The translations under genes and the position numbers were made by a program. The notes below the pieces were generated by a model. It was not told where the DNA came from, did no database searches, and saw only the letters and a program-made list of their open reading frames with translations. DNA of 22,297 nucleotides, taken from Bacteroidota bacterium. Lineage in GTDB: Bacteria; Bacteroidota; Bacteroidia; Bacteroidales; Bacteroidaceae. This document shows positions 1 to 8,786 of this stretch, piece after piece. Positions within the stretch are counted from its first letter, which is position 1. The number at the start of each line of letters is the position of its first letter. The DNA is taken from NCBI GenBank assembly GCA_023425865.1, contig JAFABV010000061.1, positions 1-22,297 on the forward strand, written 5' to 3'.

Positions 1-344
1 GTTCCGTTCTATCAAGGTGTGCCGGATGGAAAATCCGTTACATCCGTGCCATCCGTTGTTCAACAAATCCATGTGGAGTGGTGGTTATTGCACGCAGGTT
101 TTTGGGGGTGCACGCAGAGACGCAGAGGATTTGGAGTTACGTATCTTCGACGCAGGAGGGGCGTGCATGGGTAATCATGAGCTTGCCGTTGGGACTTACC
201 TATGTTTTTTTGCCACGCCACCAACATTTATATGTAGAAAACATGCACAAGTGATGGTATTCTGCAATTTTATCGTTACTTTTGCAACTAACTTCCAATT
301 AGGTAGTTATCTTTTGTGTTAATCTCTTAAATTGCTGATAACTG
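1..344. other. Intergenic region upstream of the GH20 gene
   Basis: No convincing gene is seen. The left end carries an inverted repeat, CGGATGG at 23-29 against CCATCCG at 49-55, which could be the terminator hairpin of a gene outside the window; the stretch also repeats the word ATCCGT several times. ACGCAGAG occurs twice back to back at 112-127, with related ACGCAGG words at 92 and near 151. From about 180 to 340 the sequence becomes A/T-rich, as expected for a promoter region of the downstream gene. Open frames here are short and have no recognisable product. Confidence 0.6.
277..284 (+). promoter_or_regulatory. Candidate -7 box for the hexosaminidase gene
   Basis: TACTTTTG fits the Bacteroidota TAnnTTTG -7 consensus and lies 60 bp before the ATG at 345, in an A/T-rich leader. 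No clear TTTG -33 element is seen at the usual distance, so this is a moderate call. Confidence 0.4.
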
Positions 345-2552
345 ATGAAGAAATTACTCCTCAAGCGCAGAGTGTTGGTGTCCTTGTTGCTCATGATGGG
401 CGTGGCGACCGCTATGGCGCAGCAAATCTCCATTATTCCTAAGCCTGTAAGTGTTGTGCGGCAGTCGGGTGAGTTTGTGCTTTCACCCCAATCGGCCATT
501 GGCTGCCCGTCTGCGCTGGAGCCTGTGGGCACCTACCTTCGTGAGGTGCTGTCACGGTCTACGGGGTATGACCTGCCGCTGACATCTGTCAACAAGAAAA
601 CCTCGATAAACCTGCTGATAGCGCCAGAGAAGGTGAAGGGCGAGGAAGGCTATCGGTTGGAAGTGAGCAAGAAGAATATTACGATATACGGTAGCACCGC
701 CGCTGGCGTCTTCTATGGTGTGCAGTCGCTGTTGCAGTTGTTTCCTGCCGAGGTCTATGCCTCTTCGCCCGTGAAGGGCGTGGCATGGAAAGCCCCTGCC
801 GTGACTATCGATGACGCGCCCGACCGTCCGTGGCGTGGCATGATGCTCGACGTGGCACGCTACTTCTACGACAAAGAGTTTGTGATGAAGTTCATCGACA
901 TGATGGCCATGTACAAGATGAACACCCTGCAGTTTCATCTCATCGACGACTCGGGATGGCGCTTGGAAATCAAGAAATATCCCCGCCTGACCGAGGTGGG
1001 TGCATGGTCGGGCCCCAAGAGCAACCGCTTAGGCGGCTATTATTCGCAGGACGATATTCGTGAGATTGTGGCTTATGCCGCTTCGCGCCATGTCGATGTC
1101 ATTCCCGAAATCGAGTTCCCCGCGCATATTCTCTCTGCCGTGGTGGCATATCCGTGGTTGTCGTGTACCGGTGAGCAGCACGAGCTTCCCACACAGCATT
1201 TCATCAGCCGTGACCTGCTGTGCCCGGGCAAGGCCACGTCTATACAGTTTCTGAAAGATGTCTTGGAAGAGACGGTGTCGCTTTTCCCATCAAAATATAT
1301 CAATATCGGAGGCGACGAGGCGGTGTACACACGCTGGAAGAGTTGCCCTGACTGTCAGGCCCTGATGAAAAAGGAAGGACTGACCGACGAGTCGCAACTG
1401 CAAGGCTATTTAGCGAATGTGGTGACCGATATGATGAAGGCCAAGGGCCGTACCGCCGTGGGTTGGGAAGAAATCATCATGCGCGGCAAGGTCAACAACC
1501 CCGTGGTGGCACTGATATGGCACAATGCCGAAGACAGCATCGTTGCCACCCGTACGGGGCATAAGGCGGTGTTGGCGGCGGCCAAGGAGTTGTATCTCGA
1601 CTTCCCGGAGTATGCCATCCCCGGTGAGGTGCAGGCTGCCACCTGGCTGCCTCCAGTGCCCATCGACAGCTGCTACAACGTACCGCTGAACGATTATTCA
1701 CCGTCGTCGACCGTCATTGGTGTTCAGGGAAGTTTCTGGACCGACCAGTTTATTCATGGCAACCGCCTGCAGGAACTCTCGCCGCTCGATGAAAACCGGG
1801 CAGAACGCTATGCCGAGTACCTGGTGTTCCCACGGTTGCTGGCCATCGCCGAGGTAGGGTGGGACAAGCCCAGCACACGTCATTTCGGTGACTTCTCTGA
1901 CCGCCTGACCCAGCACTATGCCCGTCTGGACTATAAGGGATGCTTCTATCGCCTGCCGCAGCCACGCATCGTCGATACCACGGTCGACGCGCAGGGACAC
2001 TATACGTTCACGTTAGCGCCATCGGTTCCGGGTACACGAATCCTCTATACTACCAATGGCGAATATCCCAACCGCCATTCCAAGGAGTATACGGGTCCTG
2101 TGACGGTGGAGCGCAAGAGCGATTTCCATGCCATTACCTATCAACGTCCTGGCCGCTACTCGCTTCCCGTCTACTTTGCGCCCGACTACTCGGCCTATAA
2201 GCAGTATGGTACGTTTGTGAGCGAATGGAGCCCGCTGCAAGTGCCGTTGAAGCAGGGAGCCATGCGTGTTGAACTGACCGGAAAGTTGCGTGGCAATGGC
2301 ACCTATACCGTTACCTATGTGGCCACCAAAGGGTCTAATGGCCTGCAGGCAGGCAACCTGAAGTTGATGAAGCGTGACGAGATGATGGCCGAGGTACAGG
2401 GCAATCAGGCATTGGAACCCGCTACGGGCAAGGTGAGCTACACCTTTACCTTAGATGCCTTTGAGGCAGGAACGCCCTTCTACCTCGACCTGACGGCTGT
2501 AGGTATGGGAGGCAACGACTGTTCGGGATTGGTGTTCATCAAGAAACATTAG
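345..2552 (+). CDS. Secreted beta-N-acetylhexosaminidase, GH20 family
   Basis: This 735-residue protein should remove terminal N-acetylglucosamine or N-acetylgalactosamine from glycans outside the cytoplasm. It starts with a signal peptide (basic KKLLLKRR, hydrophobic core, cleavage near residue 26 after AMA). A GH20b-like N-terminal domain covers roughly residues 27-150 and the TIM-barrel catalytic domain roughly 155-510. The HLIDDSGWRLEIKKYP signature and the catalytic Asp-Glu pair in IGGDEA (D324/E325) are intact. The C-terminus carries a chitobiase-type C-terminal domain and a final beta-rich segment of about 110 residues. The gene stands alone: no SusC/SusD pair lies next to it, so it is not in an obvious polysaccharide utilisation locus. 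Family assignment is very safe; the exact substrate is not decided by sequence. Confidence 0.95.
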   Translation: MKKLLLKRRVLVSLLLMMGVATAMAQQISIIPKPVSVVRQSGEFVLSPQSAIGCPSALEPVGTYLREVLSRSTGYDLPLTSVNKKTSINLLIAPEKVKGEEGYRLEVSKKNITIYGSTAAGVFYGVQSLLQLFPAEVYASSPVKGVAWKAPAVTIDDAPDRPWRGMMLDVARYFYDKEFVMKFIDMMAMYKMNTLQFHLIDDSGWRLEIKKYPRLTEVGAWSGPKSNRLGGYYSQDDIREIVAYAASRHVDVIPEIEFPAHILSAVVAYPWLSCTGEQHELPTQHFISRDLLCPGKATSIQFLKDVLEETVSLFPSKYINIGGDEAVYTRWKSCPDCQALMKKEGLTDESQLQGYLANVVTDMMKAKGRTAVGWEEIIMRGKVNNPVVALIWHNAEDSIVATRTGHKAVLAAAKELYLDFPEYAIPGEVQAATWLPPVPIDSCYNVPLNDYSPSSTVIGVQGSFWTDQFIHGNRLQELSPLDENRAERYAEYLVFPRLLAIAEVGWDKPSTRHFGDFSDRLTQHYARLDYKGCFYRLPQPRIVDTTVDAQGHYTFTLAPSVPGTRILYTTNGEYPNRHSKEYTGPVTVERKSDFHAITYQRPGRYSLPVYFAPDYSAYKQYGTFVSEWSPLQVPLKQGAMRVELTGKLRGNGTYTVTYVATKGSNGLQAGNLKLMKRDEMMAEVQGNQALEPATGKVSYTFTLDAFEAGTPFYLDLTAVGMGGNDCSGLVFIKKH

Positions 2553-2560
2553 TCTCTACG

Positions 2561-2604
2561 CCTCCCCCGCTTGGCTAAGACGCATGCCAAAAGGGGTGGG
2601 GAGG
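2561..2604. terminator. Bidirectional hairpin between convergent genes
   Basis: A long nested inverted repeat fills the gap between the convergent GH20 and hemolysin III genes. The outer arms are CCTCCCC (2561-2567) and GGGGAGG (2598-2604); the inner arms are TTGGC (2571-2575) and GCCAA (2586-2590). It has no long T-run, so it may act as a two-way stem-loop terminator rather than a textbook rho-independent one. Confidence 0.6.
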
Positions 2605-2675
2605 TGTGTGCCACCGACCCCACAACCAAGTATCTACACCCGTTGTACCCCTCTTTAGCCCAGCATGGCGCAGCC

Positions 2676-3389
2676 TTACCGCAAGAAGGCGATAAGGATG
2701 TGCCATACGGCGACGAGGTGGCATAAGGTGCCCGCGAGGACGAAGAAGTGGAACACGGTGTGCATATACCGACGCTTATGCAGGCTGTAGAAGAGGGCAC
2801 CGGTGATGTAGGCCACCCCTTCGGCAACAATCCATAGCACCGTGGCGGTTCCCACGGCGTCGAGTAAGGGCTTGAAGGCAACAAGAATGCTCAGCCCCAT
2901 TCCTACATAGCAGATGGTTTCAAGGTTGTTGTGCGACTTGAGTTTCTGGAACGAGACGATGGTACCGGCGATGGCACAGAGCCAGATAAAGACAAACAGT
3001 GTCCAGCCCCAGTATCCTTGCTGGCGTAAGGCGATGAGCGTGATGGGCGAATACGACCCGGCAATGTGCCAGTAGATGGCCGCATGGTCCCATTTGCGCA
3101 GCTTTTCTTTCCAGCCGCTGAGGGCGCTGGTGGCATGGTAGGTGGTACTTGCCACGTACGAACTGAGCATGCCGAAGAGATAGAGCGCTAATCCCCATGT
3201 GGCCCATACGTCACGACGCTCGGCGCACCACGACAGAAATAGCGCGCCAATGCCCACGCCTATCACGATGCCGGCGGCATGGCTCCAGGAGTTCCATAGC
3301 TCTTCGCGGTAGGTAAAGAATATGCGGTGGCGCATGGCCCTGATGGCGCTGCTTCGGTGGAGCCTAACTTGAGAGTCGTTTTTGGTCAT
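2676..3389 (-). CDS. Hemolysin III / PAQR family membrane protein
   Basis: The 237-residue product is a seven-helix integral membrane protein of the hemolysin III (YqfA, PAQR) family. Visible family marks are the TTYHATSA segment after the second helix, the WDHAAIYWHIAGSYSP stretch, and a C-terminal HTVFHFFVLAGTLCH motif; the conserved His and Asp residues are those proposed to bind metal in this family. Hydrophobic segments cover almost the whole chain after a basic N-terminus of about 30 residues. The start at 3389 is an ATG; an in-frame ATG at residue 19 (MRHRIFF) is a possible alternative. It is a single gene, convergent with the hexosaminidase and divergent from tamL. The name is historical; cytolytic activity should not be assumed, and the true role in bacteria is unclear. 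Confidence 0.9.
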   Translation of the reverse strand: MTKNDSQVRLHRSSAIRAMRHRIFFTYREELWNSWSHAAGIVIGVGIGALFLSWCAERRDVWATWGLALYLFGMLSSYVASTTYHATSALSGWKEKLRKWDHAAIYWHIAGSYSPITLIALRQQGYWGWTLFVFIWLCAIAGTIVSFQKLKSHNNLETICYVGMGLSILVAFKPLLDAVGTATVLWIVAEGVAYITGALFYSLHKRRYMHTVFHFFVLAGTLCHLVAVWHILIAFLR

Positions 3390-3430
3390 GATATGTGTCT
3401 GTGGCGGTTGGCTTATGAGGGTGCTCTGTA

Positions 3431-3438
3431 CAAAGCTA
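3431..3438 (-). promoter_or_regulatory. Candidate -7 box for the hemolysin III gene
   Basis: On the minus strand this reads TAGCTTTG, matching TAnnTTTG, about 42 bp before the ATG at 3389. It lies back to back with the box for tamL at 3484, giving a compact divergent promoter region. Confidence 0.5.
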
Positions 3439-3483
3439 CGAATAAAAATGGCACGCGGCGGCCTGTTTTCTGAGTTTTTTTCC

Positions 3484-3491
3484 TAACTTTG
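3484..3491 (+). promoter_or_regulatory. Candidate -7 box for tamL
   Basis: TAACTTTG is an exact match to TAnnTTTG, 50 bp before the ATG at 3542. A TTTTC run about 17 bases upstream is a partial match to the TTTG -33 element. Confidence 0.55.
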
Positions 3492-3541
3492 CCAAATCTT
3501 CGTTTTTCGGGCGAAGACAGGCCTTTTGTCCTGAGAGTTAT

Positions 3542-5797
3542 ATGAACAATACAAATCGCACATATTCGTTGAAGTGGGTATGGGTCTGCATGGCCGTCGC
3601 TTGGGTTGGGCTGACGGTTTCGTGCAGCAGTTCTAAGTTTATCCCCGACAAGGAATATATGTTGGAGTCGGTAGAACTCAAAAGCGACCAAAAGGGACTG
3701 AACCTGTCGTTGTTAGAGCCTTATATCCGGCAAAAGGCCAACTCAAAATGGTTTTCGCTGTTCAAGATTCCCTTGGGCACTTATGCGATGTCGGGGCGCG
3801 ACACCACGAAATGGATCAACCGGACGTTGCAGCGTATTGGTGAAAAGCCTGTGCTCTACGATACCTTGCAGGCCCGTCTCTCGCAAGACGACTTGCGCAA
3901 GGCTTTGCAGAATCAGGGATATATGCACGCCAAGGTTGATGTAGACACACGCGTCAAGGGCAAAAAACTGTGGGCCATCTATACCCTACATCCCGGTGAG
4001 CCTTATCGGATCAACCATGTGACGTACGATATACGCGACGAACAGGTGCGACAGGTGCTGGAGAACTACCGTAAGACCATGGCACTTAAGAAGAATGCGC
4101 CTGCGATAGGCCTGAAGTCGGGCGACCAGTTTACGGTGGCTCGCTTGGACGAAGAGCGAAGGCGCATTACCGAGGTGTTGATGGATTCTGGCTATTACAG
4201 GTTTCATAAAGACTTTATACAGTATGTGGCAGACTCTGCCTCTAACAGCAAGGACATCAACATCACGCTGCGCCTGCTGAAATACCGGGCGGAGAGCAAC
4301 GCCCCCGAAACCCTGCATCCACGGTATAATATAGGTACGGTGACCTTTCACGGTGAAGCCGGCAACGCCATCAACCTGCGCAAGCGGGTGTTGGAAAACA
4401 ATACCGCCATCAGGAGCGGATTGCCTTTCAGCGCGACAGATTTACAGAAGACTTATAACAACTTCGGCAAGATGCAGGCTGTGCGCTATACCAACATCAC
4501 CTTCCGCGAACGCCCCGACACGTCGCTGCTCGATGCCGATATCCAGATTAGTACCAACAAGCCGTCGACCATCTCTTTCCAGCCCGAAGGTACCAACCGC
4601 GCGGGTGACTTGGGCGCGGCATTGTCGCTGACCTACGAAAACCGCAACCTGTTTCGTGGGTCGGAGTCGTGGAGCATCAAACTCAGGGGCGCCTTCGAGG
4701 CAATCACGGGCCTGGAAGGTTATCGCGACGACAATTATGAAGAGTATAGCATCGAGACCAAGTTCTCGCTGCCTCGTTTTGTGGCACCCTTCCTCTCACA
4801 AGATTTCAAGCGTCGCAGCAATGCCTCGTCGGAATGGACCTTGGCTTGGGACTTGCAAAACCGGCCAGAGTTTCACCGGCGAGTCTTTTCCACCGCCTGG
4901 CGATACCGATGGGCCAATCCGGCCCGGCACACCACTTATCGTTTTGATGTGCTCGACCTCGACTACGTCTACATGCCGTGGATCAGCGAGACCTTCAAGC
5001 ACGATTATTTAGACAGTGTGTCTAACCGCAATGCCATCCTCAGGTACAACTATGAGGACCTGTTTATCATGAAGATGGGATTTGGCATTACCTACAGTCA
5101 TAGCAATAACGCCATAAGGGCCAACATCGAGACGGCGGGCAACCTGCTCAACGGTATTGCCAAATTGTCAGGATTCAAGAAGAACGAGACCGGGCAATAC
5201 ACGCTGCTGAATATTGCCTTCGCGCAGTATGTGAAGTTTGACTTCGACTATACGCACCTCTTTCATTTCGACACCCACAACACCTTGGTGCTCCATGGCG
5301 CCTTTGGCATTGCGTGGCCCTATGGCAACAGCGCGGTGTTACCCTTCGAGAAACGGTATTTCTCAGGTGGCGCTAATAGCATGCGCGGATGGAGTGTCAG
5401 GGAGTTGGGACCCGGAAAATATCGGGGAACTGACGGGCGCATCGACTTCATCAACCAGACGGGTGATATGAAACTCGACCTCAATGCCGAATACCGCACG
5501 TATCTCTTCTGGAAACTCAATGGCGCCTTGTTTATCGACGCGGGTAATATCTGGACACTGCGCGACTACGCTGACCAGATAGGCGGACAGTTTAAGTTTA
5601 ATGAGTTTTATAAGCAAATAGCGGTGAACTACGGTTTGGGCTTACGCCTAAACTTCGATTACTTTATTCTCCGCTTCGACATGGGCATGAAAGCCGTGAA
5701 CCCCGCCTACGACACGCAAAAGGAACATTGGCCTATCTTCCATCCCAAGTTCAGTCGCGACTTCTCCTTCCACTTTGCTGTGGGAATGCCGTTCTGA
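3542..5797 (+). CDS. tamL: TamL-type outer-membrane lipoprotein, Omp85/BamA superfamily
   Basis: The 751-residue product is an Omp85-superfamily protein expected in the outer membrane, where Bacteroidota TamL is thought to work with a TamB-like partner in envelope protein or lipid assembly. An N-terminal hydrophobic helix ends at a lipobox-like TVSC with C28 followed by SSSK, fitting the known lipoprotein nature of TamL. POTRA-like repeats fill about residues 35-350 and a 16-stranded barrel the rest. RYFSGGANSMRGW in the C-terminal third corresponds to the conserved (V/M)RG(F/W) loop-6 motif of the superfamily, and the chain ends in FHFAVGMPF with the terminal aromatic residue typical of outer-membrane barrels. 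No tamB lies in the window. The assignment to Omp85/TamL is strong; the exact paralogue is less certain. Confidence 0.88.
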   Translation: MNNTNRTYSLKWVWVCMAVAWVGLTVSCSSSKFIPDKEYMLESVELKSDQKGLNLSLLEPYIRQKANSKWFSLFKIPLGTYAMSGRDTTKWINRTLQRIGEKPVLYDTLQARLSQDDLRKALQNQGYMHAKVDVDTRVKGKKLWAIYTLHPGEPYRINHVTYDIRDEQVRQVLENYRKTMALKKNAPAIGLKSGDQFTVARLDEERRRITEVLMDSGYYRFHKDFIQYVADSASNSKDINITLRLLKYRAESNAPETLHPRYNIGTVTFHGEAGNAINLRKRVLENNTAIRSGLPFSATDLQKTYNNFGKMQAVRYTNITFRERPDTSLLDADIQISTNKPSTISFQPEGTNRAGDLGAALSLTYENRNLFRGSESWSIKLRGAFEAITGLEGYRDDNYEEYSIETKFSLPRFVAPFLSQDFKRRSNASSEWTLAWDLQNRPEFHRRVFSTAWRYRWANPARHTTYRFDVLDLDYVYMPWISETFKHDYLDSVSNRNAILRYNYEDLFIMKMGFGITYSHSNNAIRANIETAGNLLNGIAKLSGFKKNETGQYTLLNIAFAQYVKFDFDYTHLFHFDTHNTLVLHGAFGIAWPYGNSAVLPFEKRYFSGGANSMRGWSVRELGPGKYRGTDGRIDFINQTGDMKLDLNAEYRTYLFWKLNGALFIDAGNIWTLRDYADQIGGQFKFNEFYKQIAVNYGLGLRLNFDYFILRFDMGMKAVNPAYDTQKEHWPIFHPKFSRDFSFHFAVGMPF

Positions 5798-6132
5798 TTC
5801 GTCGTCCACCTTTGGCCCGGTGTCCCCCCGGGGCATACCATCCGGCTGTGCCCAGCCTCAGTGGGGCATCATGTTTGGCGAATGTTCTCGCGTGTCCTGC
5901 CTCTGAGAGGCTTCTTGCCCCAAGGAGGATGGGCGGCCTGCCGAAATATGCTCTACGAGGCGGGACTGTAACCCTGCCTCCGTTTCTTCTTATGCCGCTG
6001 GGTGGCGCTCGCGACGAGTGCTCCTCGGCGCAAAGCAAACTCCTATATCTCTGCGCCCCTGCGTGAAAAAATAAGTCGGACAGCGTAGAATACCCGCCTC
6101 TGCGTGCCTAAAAAACTGCTCCTGATTTGTAA
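5798..6132. other. Convergent intergenic region with G+C-rich short repeats
   Basis: This 335-bp gap lies between the 3' ends of tamL and the metallo-hydrolase gene. No gene is supported. It contains a CCCCGGGG palindrome (5826-5833), a GCCTC/GAGGC mini-hairpin around 5899-5911, and near the right end CTCTGCGCCCCTGCGT (6049-6064) and CTCTGCGT (6098-6105), the reverse complement of the ACGCAGAG word seen near base 112. One or more of the hairpins may end transcription from both sides, but none has a T-run. Confidence 0.55.
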
Positions 6133-6948
6133 TTAGATCAGCTCGTAAATCTCTGATGGTGTCTTCCGCTTAAGCACTTCAAGCTTGAAGTCGGCGCCTG
6201 GGGCGCTGCCGGCGATGATGCCATGAGCTTGCAGTATCTGCTTGACGGTTTTTTCCGCCAAGTCAGGATGGTTGTTTTCGTTGCTCAGGTGGCAGAGCCA
6301 CACGTGGCGAAGGCTTGGCGTGGCATAGGTGGCCAACGCCTGTCCGCACTCTTGATTGCTCATGTGTCCGAGCGGGCCACTGATGCGCGTCTTGAGATGG
6401 GCAGGGTAGGGACCATGTTCCAGCATTTCGGTCTCATAGTCGGCTTCGATGACCAGGTAATTGGCCTTGCTGATATAGCCGGTGATGTCGGGCGTAAGAT
6501 GCCCGATGTCGGTCATGAGCACGAAGGTCATACCCTCGTGCTCGATGCAATAGCCCACGTTGTCAGAGCTGTCGTGTGGCACCTCAAACGGAGTGATCTT
6601 GATGTCATCGAGCATAAACGGCTCATCTTTGGCAATGACCTTAACGCGGTCAGCGGGCACCTTATACCGCACCGACCAGTTGGCTTCTATGCCTCGATGA
6701 ACCTTTTCGGTGGTATAGACGGGCAGACCATATTCCATAGAAACGCTCCCCACCGACCGCACGTGGTCGGCATGGTCGTGTGTCACGAGGATATATTTGA
6801 TATCGCTCATGTGAAGTCCGTAGTTCTTGAAATATTTTTTCAGCACTCGCAACCCCACCCCGACATCAATGAGTATACCGCCCTTTTCGGTGTAGAGGTA
6901 GCTGCAATTGCCGCTACTTCCACTACCGAATGATATGTAATGTAGCAT
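6133..6948 (-). CDS. MBL-fold metallo-hydrolase, WalJ/YycJ type
   Basis: This 271-residue cytoplasmic protein is a metallo-beta-lactamase-fold hydrolase of the YycJ/WalJ group, proposed exonuclease-like phosphodiesterases. The start FGSGSSGN is typical of the group. The metal-binding THDHADH motif is complete at residues 56-62; further candidate ligands are the H in EVPHDSSDN, the D in MTDIGH, and the H in WLCHLSNENNH. It is the last gene of the minus-strand operon that starts with lon, 28 bp after the DEAD-box helicase stop codon. The start is an ATG at 6948 directly before the family's conserved N-terminus. The fold is certain; the substrate is inferred from the family. Confidence 0.88.
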   Translation of the reverse strand: MLHYISFGSGSSGNCSYLYTEKGGILIDVGVGLRVLKKYFKNYGLHMSDIKYILVTHDHADHVRSVGSVSMEYGLPVYTTEKVHRGIEANWSVRYKVPADRVKVIAKDEPFMLDDIKITPFEVPHDSSDNVGYCIEHEGMTFVLMTDIGHLTPDITGYISKANYLVIEADYETEMLEHGPYPAHLKTRISGPLGHMSNQECGQALATYATPSLRHVWLCHLSNENNHPDLAEKTVKQILQAHGIIAGSAPGADFKLEVLKRKTPSEIYELI

Positions 6949-6976
6949 GTGAGATTAATTTAGATGTGCAGACGCG

Positions 6977-8728
6977 TCATGATTTCCTGAACGATTTCAG
7001 CCATTTCAGTGGTCTCTTGATCAAGGCCTTGATGCCGCTTTCCTGAGTTGTTGCCGTTGCGGGCTTTGCCGCTGCCGTTTTCTCAGTATAGCCACTGTCG
7101 CTGTTCTGCCATTGCTTGCGAGGTTTGTTGCCTTTATTGGGTTTGCGCTTGTTGCGGTTATTGGGGTTGCCGTTGCGCTGGTCGGTACGCTCCTGCCTGC
7201 CCTCACCTTGTTTCGGTGTTGCCTGAGCGTCTTTCTGTCCTTCCGTGTGCCGTGTATTGTTGTCGCGCCGTTTGTCCTGACGTTCACGGTTTTGCTGTTT
7301 CGCGTCCTTTCGGTCGTTATCCTTTCGTTCGTTGTTGCGGCGCTCGTTGTTGCGCGGTTGCTGCTCCTTGCGCTGTTCGTTGGGCGCGGCCTGCGTGTCG
7401 CCTTGGGTAGCGGGTTTGCCTTCCTGCTGCCTGTTGGGCTGCTGCGGTCTCTCCTGGGCCTCAGCCTTGGGTCCACGTCGGGCACGGTCGTGCTGCTTCG
7501 ACTTCTTGTGCGCCGTAGTGTCGCGGTCGTTGCGGCGCCGGTTTTTGGCCGATGTCTTACCCGGGCGCTTGGAAGTGGAATATTCCGGTCCCTCGCCACA
7601 TTCGGCTGGCAGCGGGTTCTTGGTGATGTCTTTTTCGAGGAATTTCTCTATCTGATGGAAGGCAAACATGTCGTCCTCGTTCACAAAGGTATAGGCCACG
7701 CCGTCGCGGTCGGCACGTGCTGTACGGCCAATGCGGTGTACATAGTCTTCGGCGTCGTGCGGCACGTCATAGTTGATGACCATGGCAATATCGTCGATGT
7801 CGATGCCTCGGGCCACGATATCGGTGGCCACCAGCACGTCGATCTGCCCGCTCTTGAACTTAAACATCACCTCGTCGCGCTGAGCTTGGTCGAGGTCAGA
7901 GTGCATCTCGTCGCTGTTGATCTTCAGCCGCGTCAGTGCCTGGTTGATGTGCTTCACCTTTTGTTTCGAGCCGGAGAAGATGATGACACGCTTCAGGTCG
8001 CCCGCCTTGAAGATATCCTTGATGATATCCACCTTTTGGGTTTCATAGCAGATATACGCGCTCTGCTTGATTTTTTCGGCAGGCTTGCTCACCGCGAGCT
8101 TGATGGTCACGGGGTCTTTGAGCAGCTTCTGCGCCATCTTCTCAATTTCTTTGGGCATGGTGGCCGAGAACATGATGGTCTGGCACGTGTTGGGAAGTTT
8201 GGACGCAATCTTCATGATGTCATCCGAGAAACCCATGTCGAGCATACGGTCGGCCTCGTCGAGCACAAAGAAGCTCACCTTGCTCAGGTCTACGTTGCCT
8301 AAGCTGATATGCGAAATCAGTCGGCCGGGCGTGGCGATGATCACGTCAGCCCCGAGTCTCATGCTCTTAAGTTCCTGGTCATAGCGGTTGCCATCGTTGC
8401 CGCCATATACGGCTACGCTCGACACGCCGTCGATGTAATACGAGAATCCCTGCATGGCCTGGTCTATCTGCTGTGCCAGCTCGCGGGTGGGCGACATGAT
8501 GACGCAGTTCACCGCGTCAGAGGGGTAGCCTCCGTCGTCGAGCTTTGAGAGGATGGGGAGCAGGTAGGCAGCGGTCTTGCCGGTGCCCGTCTGCGCCACG
8601 CCAAGCATGTCGCGACCATCCAATATGGCGGGTATACAGTTTTCCTGAACAGGTGTGCAATCATCGAAGCGCATATCGTAAAGTGCATCCAGGATGTCGT
8701 TGTTCAAATCTAAATCTTCAAATTTCAT
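6977..8728 (-). CDS. DEAD-box ATP-dependent RNA helicase with long basic tail
   Basis: The 583-residue product unwinds RNA duplexes with ATP, probably in ribosome assembly or RNA turnover in the cytoplasm. The helicase core (about residues 1-375) has a complete motif set: Q motif near CTPVQ, AQTGTGKT (45-52), PTREL (80-84), TPGR, DEAD (157-160), SAT (188-190), ATDIVARGID and HRIGRTAR (331-338). Residues 380-583 form a low-complexity tail rich in Asn, Arg, Gln and Lys, ending in a basic stretch with Trp. The core places it in the RhlE-like group common in Bacteroidota. It lies 58 bp after the permease gene and 28 bp before the metallo-hydrolase gene. The tail is expected to be disordered and to bind RNA without specificity; that is inference. 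Confidence 0.94.
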   Translation of the reverse strand: MKFEDLDLNNDILDALYDMRFDDCTPVQENCIPAILDGRDMLGVAQTGTGKTAAYLLPILSKLDDGGYPSDAVNCVIMSPTRELAQQIDQAMQGFSYYIDGVSSVAVYGGNDGNRYDQELKSMRLGADVIIATPGRLISHISLGNVDLSKVSFFVLDEADRMLDMGFSDDIMKIASKLPNTCQTIMFSATMPKEIEKMAQKLLKDPVTIKLAVSKPAEKIKQSAYICYETQKVDIIKDIFKAGDLKRVIIFSGSKQKVKHINQALTRLKINSDEMHSDLDQAQRDEVMFKFKSGQIDVLVATDIVARGIDIDDIAMVINYDVPHDAEDYVHRIGRTARADRDGVAYTFVNEDDMFAFHQIEKFLEKDITKNPLPAECGEGPEYSTSKRPGKTSAKNRRRNDRDTTAHKKSKQHDRARRGPKAEAQERPQQPNRQQEGKPATQGDTQAAPNEQRKEQQPRNNERRNNERKDNDRKDAKQQNRERQDKRRDNNTRHTEGQKDAQATPKQGEGRQERTDQRNGNPNNRNKRKPNKGNKPRKQWQNSDSGYTEKTAAAKPATATTQESGIKALIKRPLKWLKSFRKS

Positions 8729-8764
8729 GTTCTGTTGTTGTGTCTTAATGTGTTTGACGGAGCG

Positions 8765-8776
8765 GCCCCGCGGGGC
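8765..8776 (-). promoter_or_regulatory. Perfect G+C palindrome between permease and helicase genes
   Basis: GCCCCGCGGGGC is a perfect 12-bp palindrome in the 58-bp spacer between two operon genes, starting about 11 bases after the permease stop codon. It could form a short intercistronic hairpin that stabilises or ends part of the transcript. There is no T-run, so a full terminator is unlikely. Confidence 0.35.
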
Positions 8777-8786
8777 AGGTCCTCAT

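Noticed and set aside
5728..6066. Open frames on both strands in the gap after tamL
   Set aside because: They overlap the tamL 3' end or mirror each other, and their sequences are Pro/Arg/Gly-rich without any recognisable domain.
7112..8302. A 396-codon open frame on the plus strand opposite the DEAD-box helicase
   Set aside because: It is antisense to a complete, motif-rich helicase gene, has biased hydrophobic composition produced by the basic low-complexity tail read backwards, and matches no family.
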